Part shown: positions 63,895 to 64,000 of the stretch, one piece after another
Layout: each line of letters opens with the position of its first letter
Numbering within the stretch: position 1 is the stretch's first letter
From: Paramacrobiotus metropolitanus
Lineage: Eukaryota; Tardigrada; Eutardigrada; Parachela; Macrobiotidae
DNA: 64,000 bases
NCBI RefSeq assembly: GCF_019649055.1
Contig: NW_026570361.1
Span: forward strand, 1 to 64,000
Direction: 5' to 3'
The notes under the pieces: generated by a model
Told to the model about the DNA's origin: nothing
Databases searched by the model: none
What the model saw: the letters and a program-made list of their open reading frames with translations, nothing else
Program-made: the position numbers and the translations under genes

Positions 63895-64000
63895 TCTGTG
63901 TTTGTTTTTCTGGGGGTTTGGAGGTTGTTTTTCCCCTTGCGTTGTGTTCGTTCAATGAGAAATAAATAAGCCCCCTTTCAGTTGTGGTGTCGCACCGGAA
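63895..64000 (+). repeat. Start of the 3' repeat (B1) of Ngaro-like element 2
   Basis: GGGGGTTTGGAGGTTGTTT and a following AATAAATAAG parallel the 40,329-40,380 region of element 1, including the AATAAA signal. Cut by the window end. Confidence 0.6.

Larger units (their letters stand above)
59860..64000 (+). mobile_element. Ngaro/DIRS-like tyrosine-recombinase retrotransposon 2, 3' end outside window
   Basis: A 5' segment with a TATATAAG promoter (59,929-59,936) leads to Gag-like, RT/RNase H and tyrosine-recombinase ORFs. After 63,870 comes GGGGGTTTGGAGGTTGTTT..., the same opening as the B1 repeat of element 1 (40,329 onward). The A2 and B2 repeats are beyond the window. The exact 5' boundary is uncertain. 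Confidence 0.85.

Overview
The window is eukaryotic genomic DNA, almost certainly from a small invertebrate animal. Genes are split by short spliceosomal introns of about 60-360 bp, and most of the sequence is transposable elements of animal types. No taxon is proven by the sequence; a tardigrade-like genome is possible, but this is only an impression. There is no operon organisation, rRNA or CRISPR.

Layout. (1) Positions 1 to about 15,400 are one very large Ty3/gypsy-like LTR retrotransposon on the minus strand: a two-part Gag, a -1 frameshift signal, a long protease ORF, a pol broken by small indels, and an extra 536-residue ORF after pol. Its LTRs were not resolved. (2) 15.4-21.5 kb is mostly unannotatable, apart from a clean four-exon secreted cystatin gene (19,328-20,214, minus) and short repeats. 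(3) 21.8-59.7 kb holds eight copies or fragments of one gene family, numbered 1-8 in map order. The full structure is four exons: an N-terminal Tudor-like region, an F-box carried on an exon of exactly 94 nt, and a conserved C-terminal part. Copy 6 (52,553-54,846, minus, 616 residues) is intact across all three introns. Copies 5 and 8 have one and two disabling changes. The others are decayed, truncated or rearranged. (4) Retroelements are interspersed among these copies: an intact 954-residue R2-type LINE (24,431-27,295), a 5'-truncated LINE copy (37.3-37.8 kb) and 3'-end relics, a gypsy fragment lacking integrase (32.6-35.4 kb), and a 5'-truncated tyrosine-recombinase (Ngaro/DIRS-like) element with split direct repeats (37.9-40.8 kb). 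(5) 46-51.7 kb is a cluster of DNA transposons and fold-back elements. The main one is a 3.2-kb element with 25-bp terminal inverted repeats and a perfect 8-bp target duplication, which carries a minisatellite and a nested 711-bp inverted-repeat element. (6) 59.9 kb to the end is a second, more complete Ngaro-like element with Gag, RT/RNase H and recombinase ORFs.

How it fits together. The only apparently functional host genes are the cystatin and family copy 6. The Tudor-like/F-box genes look like a birth-and-death family, with tandem and inverted copies, a likely gene-conversion patch, and mobile elements inserted in or beside copies. The points most worth following are the F-box family, the frameshift cassette at the gag stop of the giant gypsy element, and the nested DNA-transposon island.
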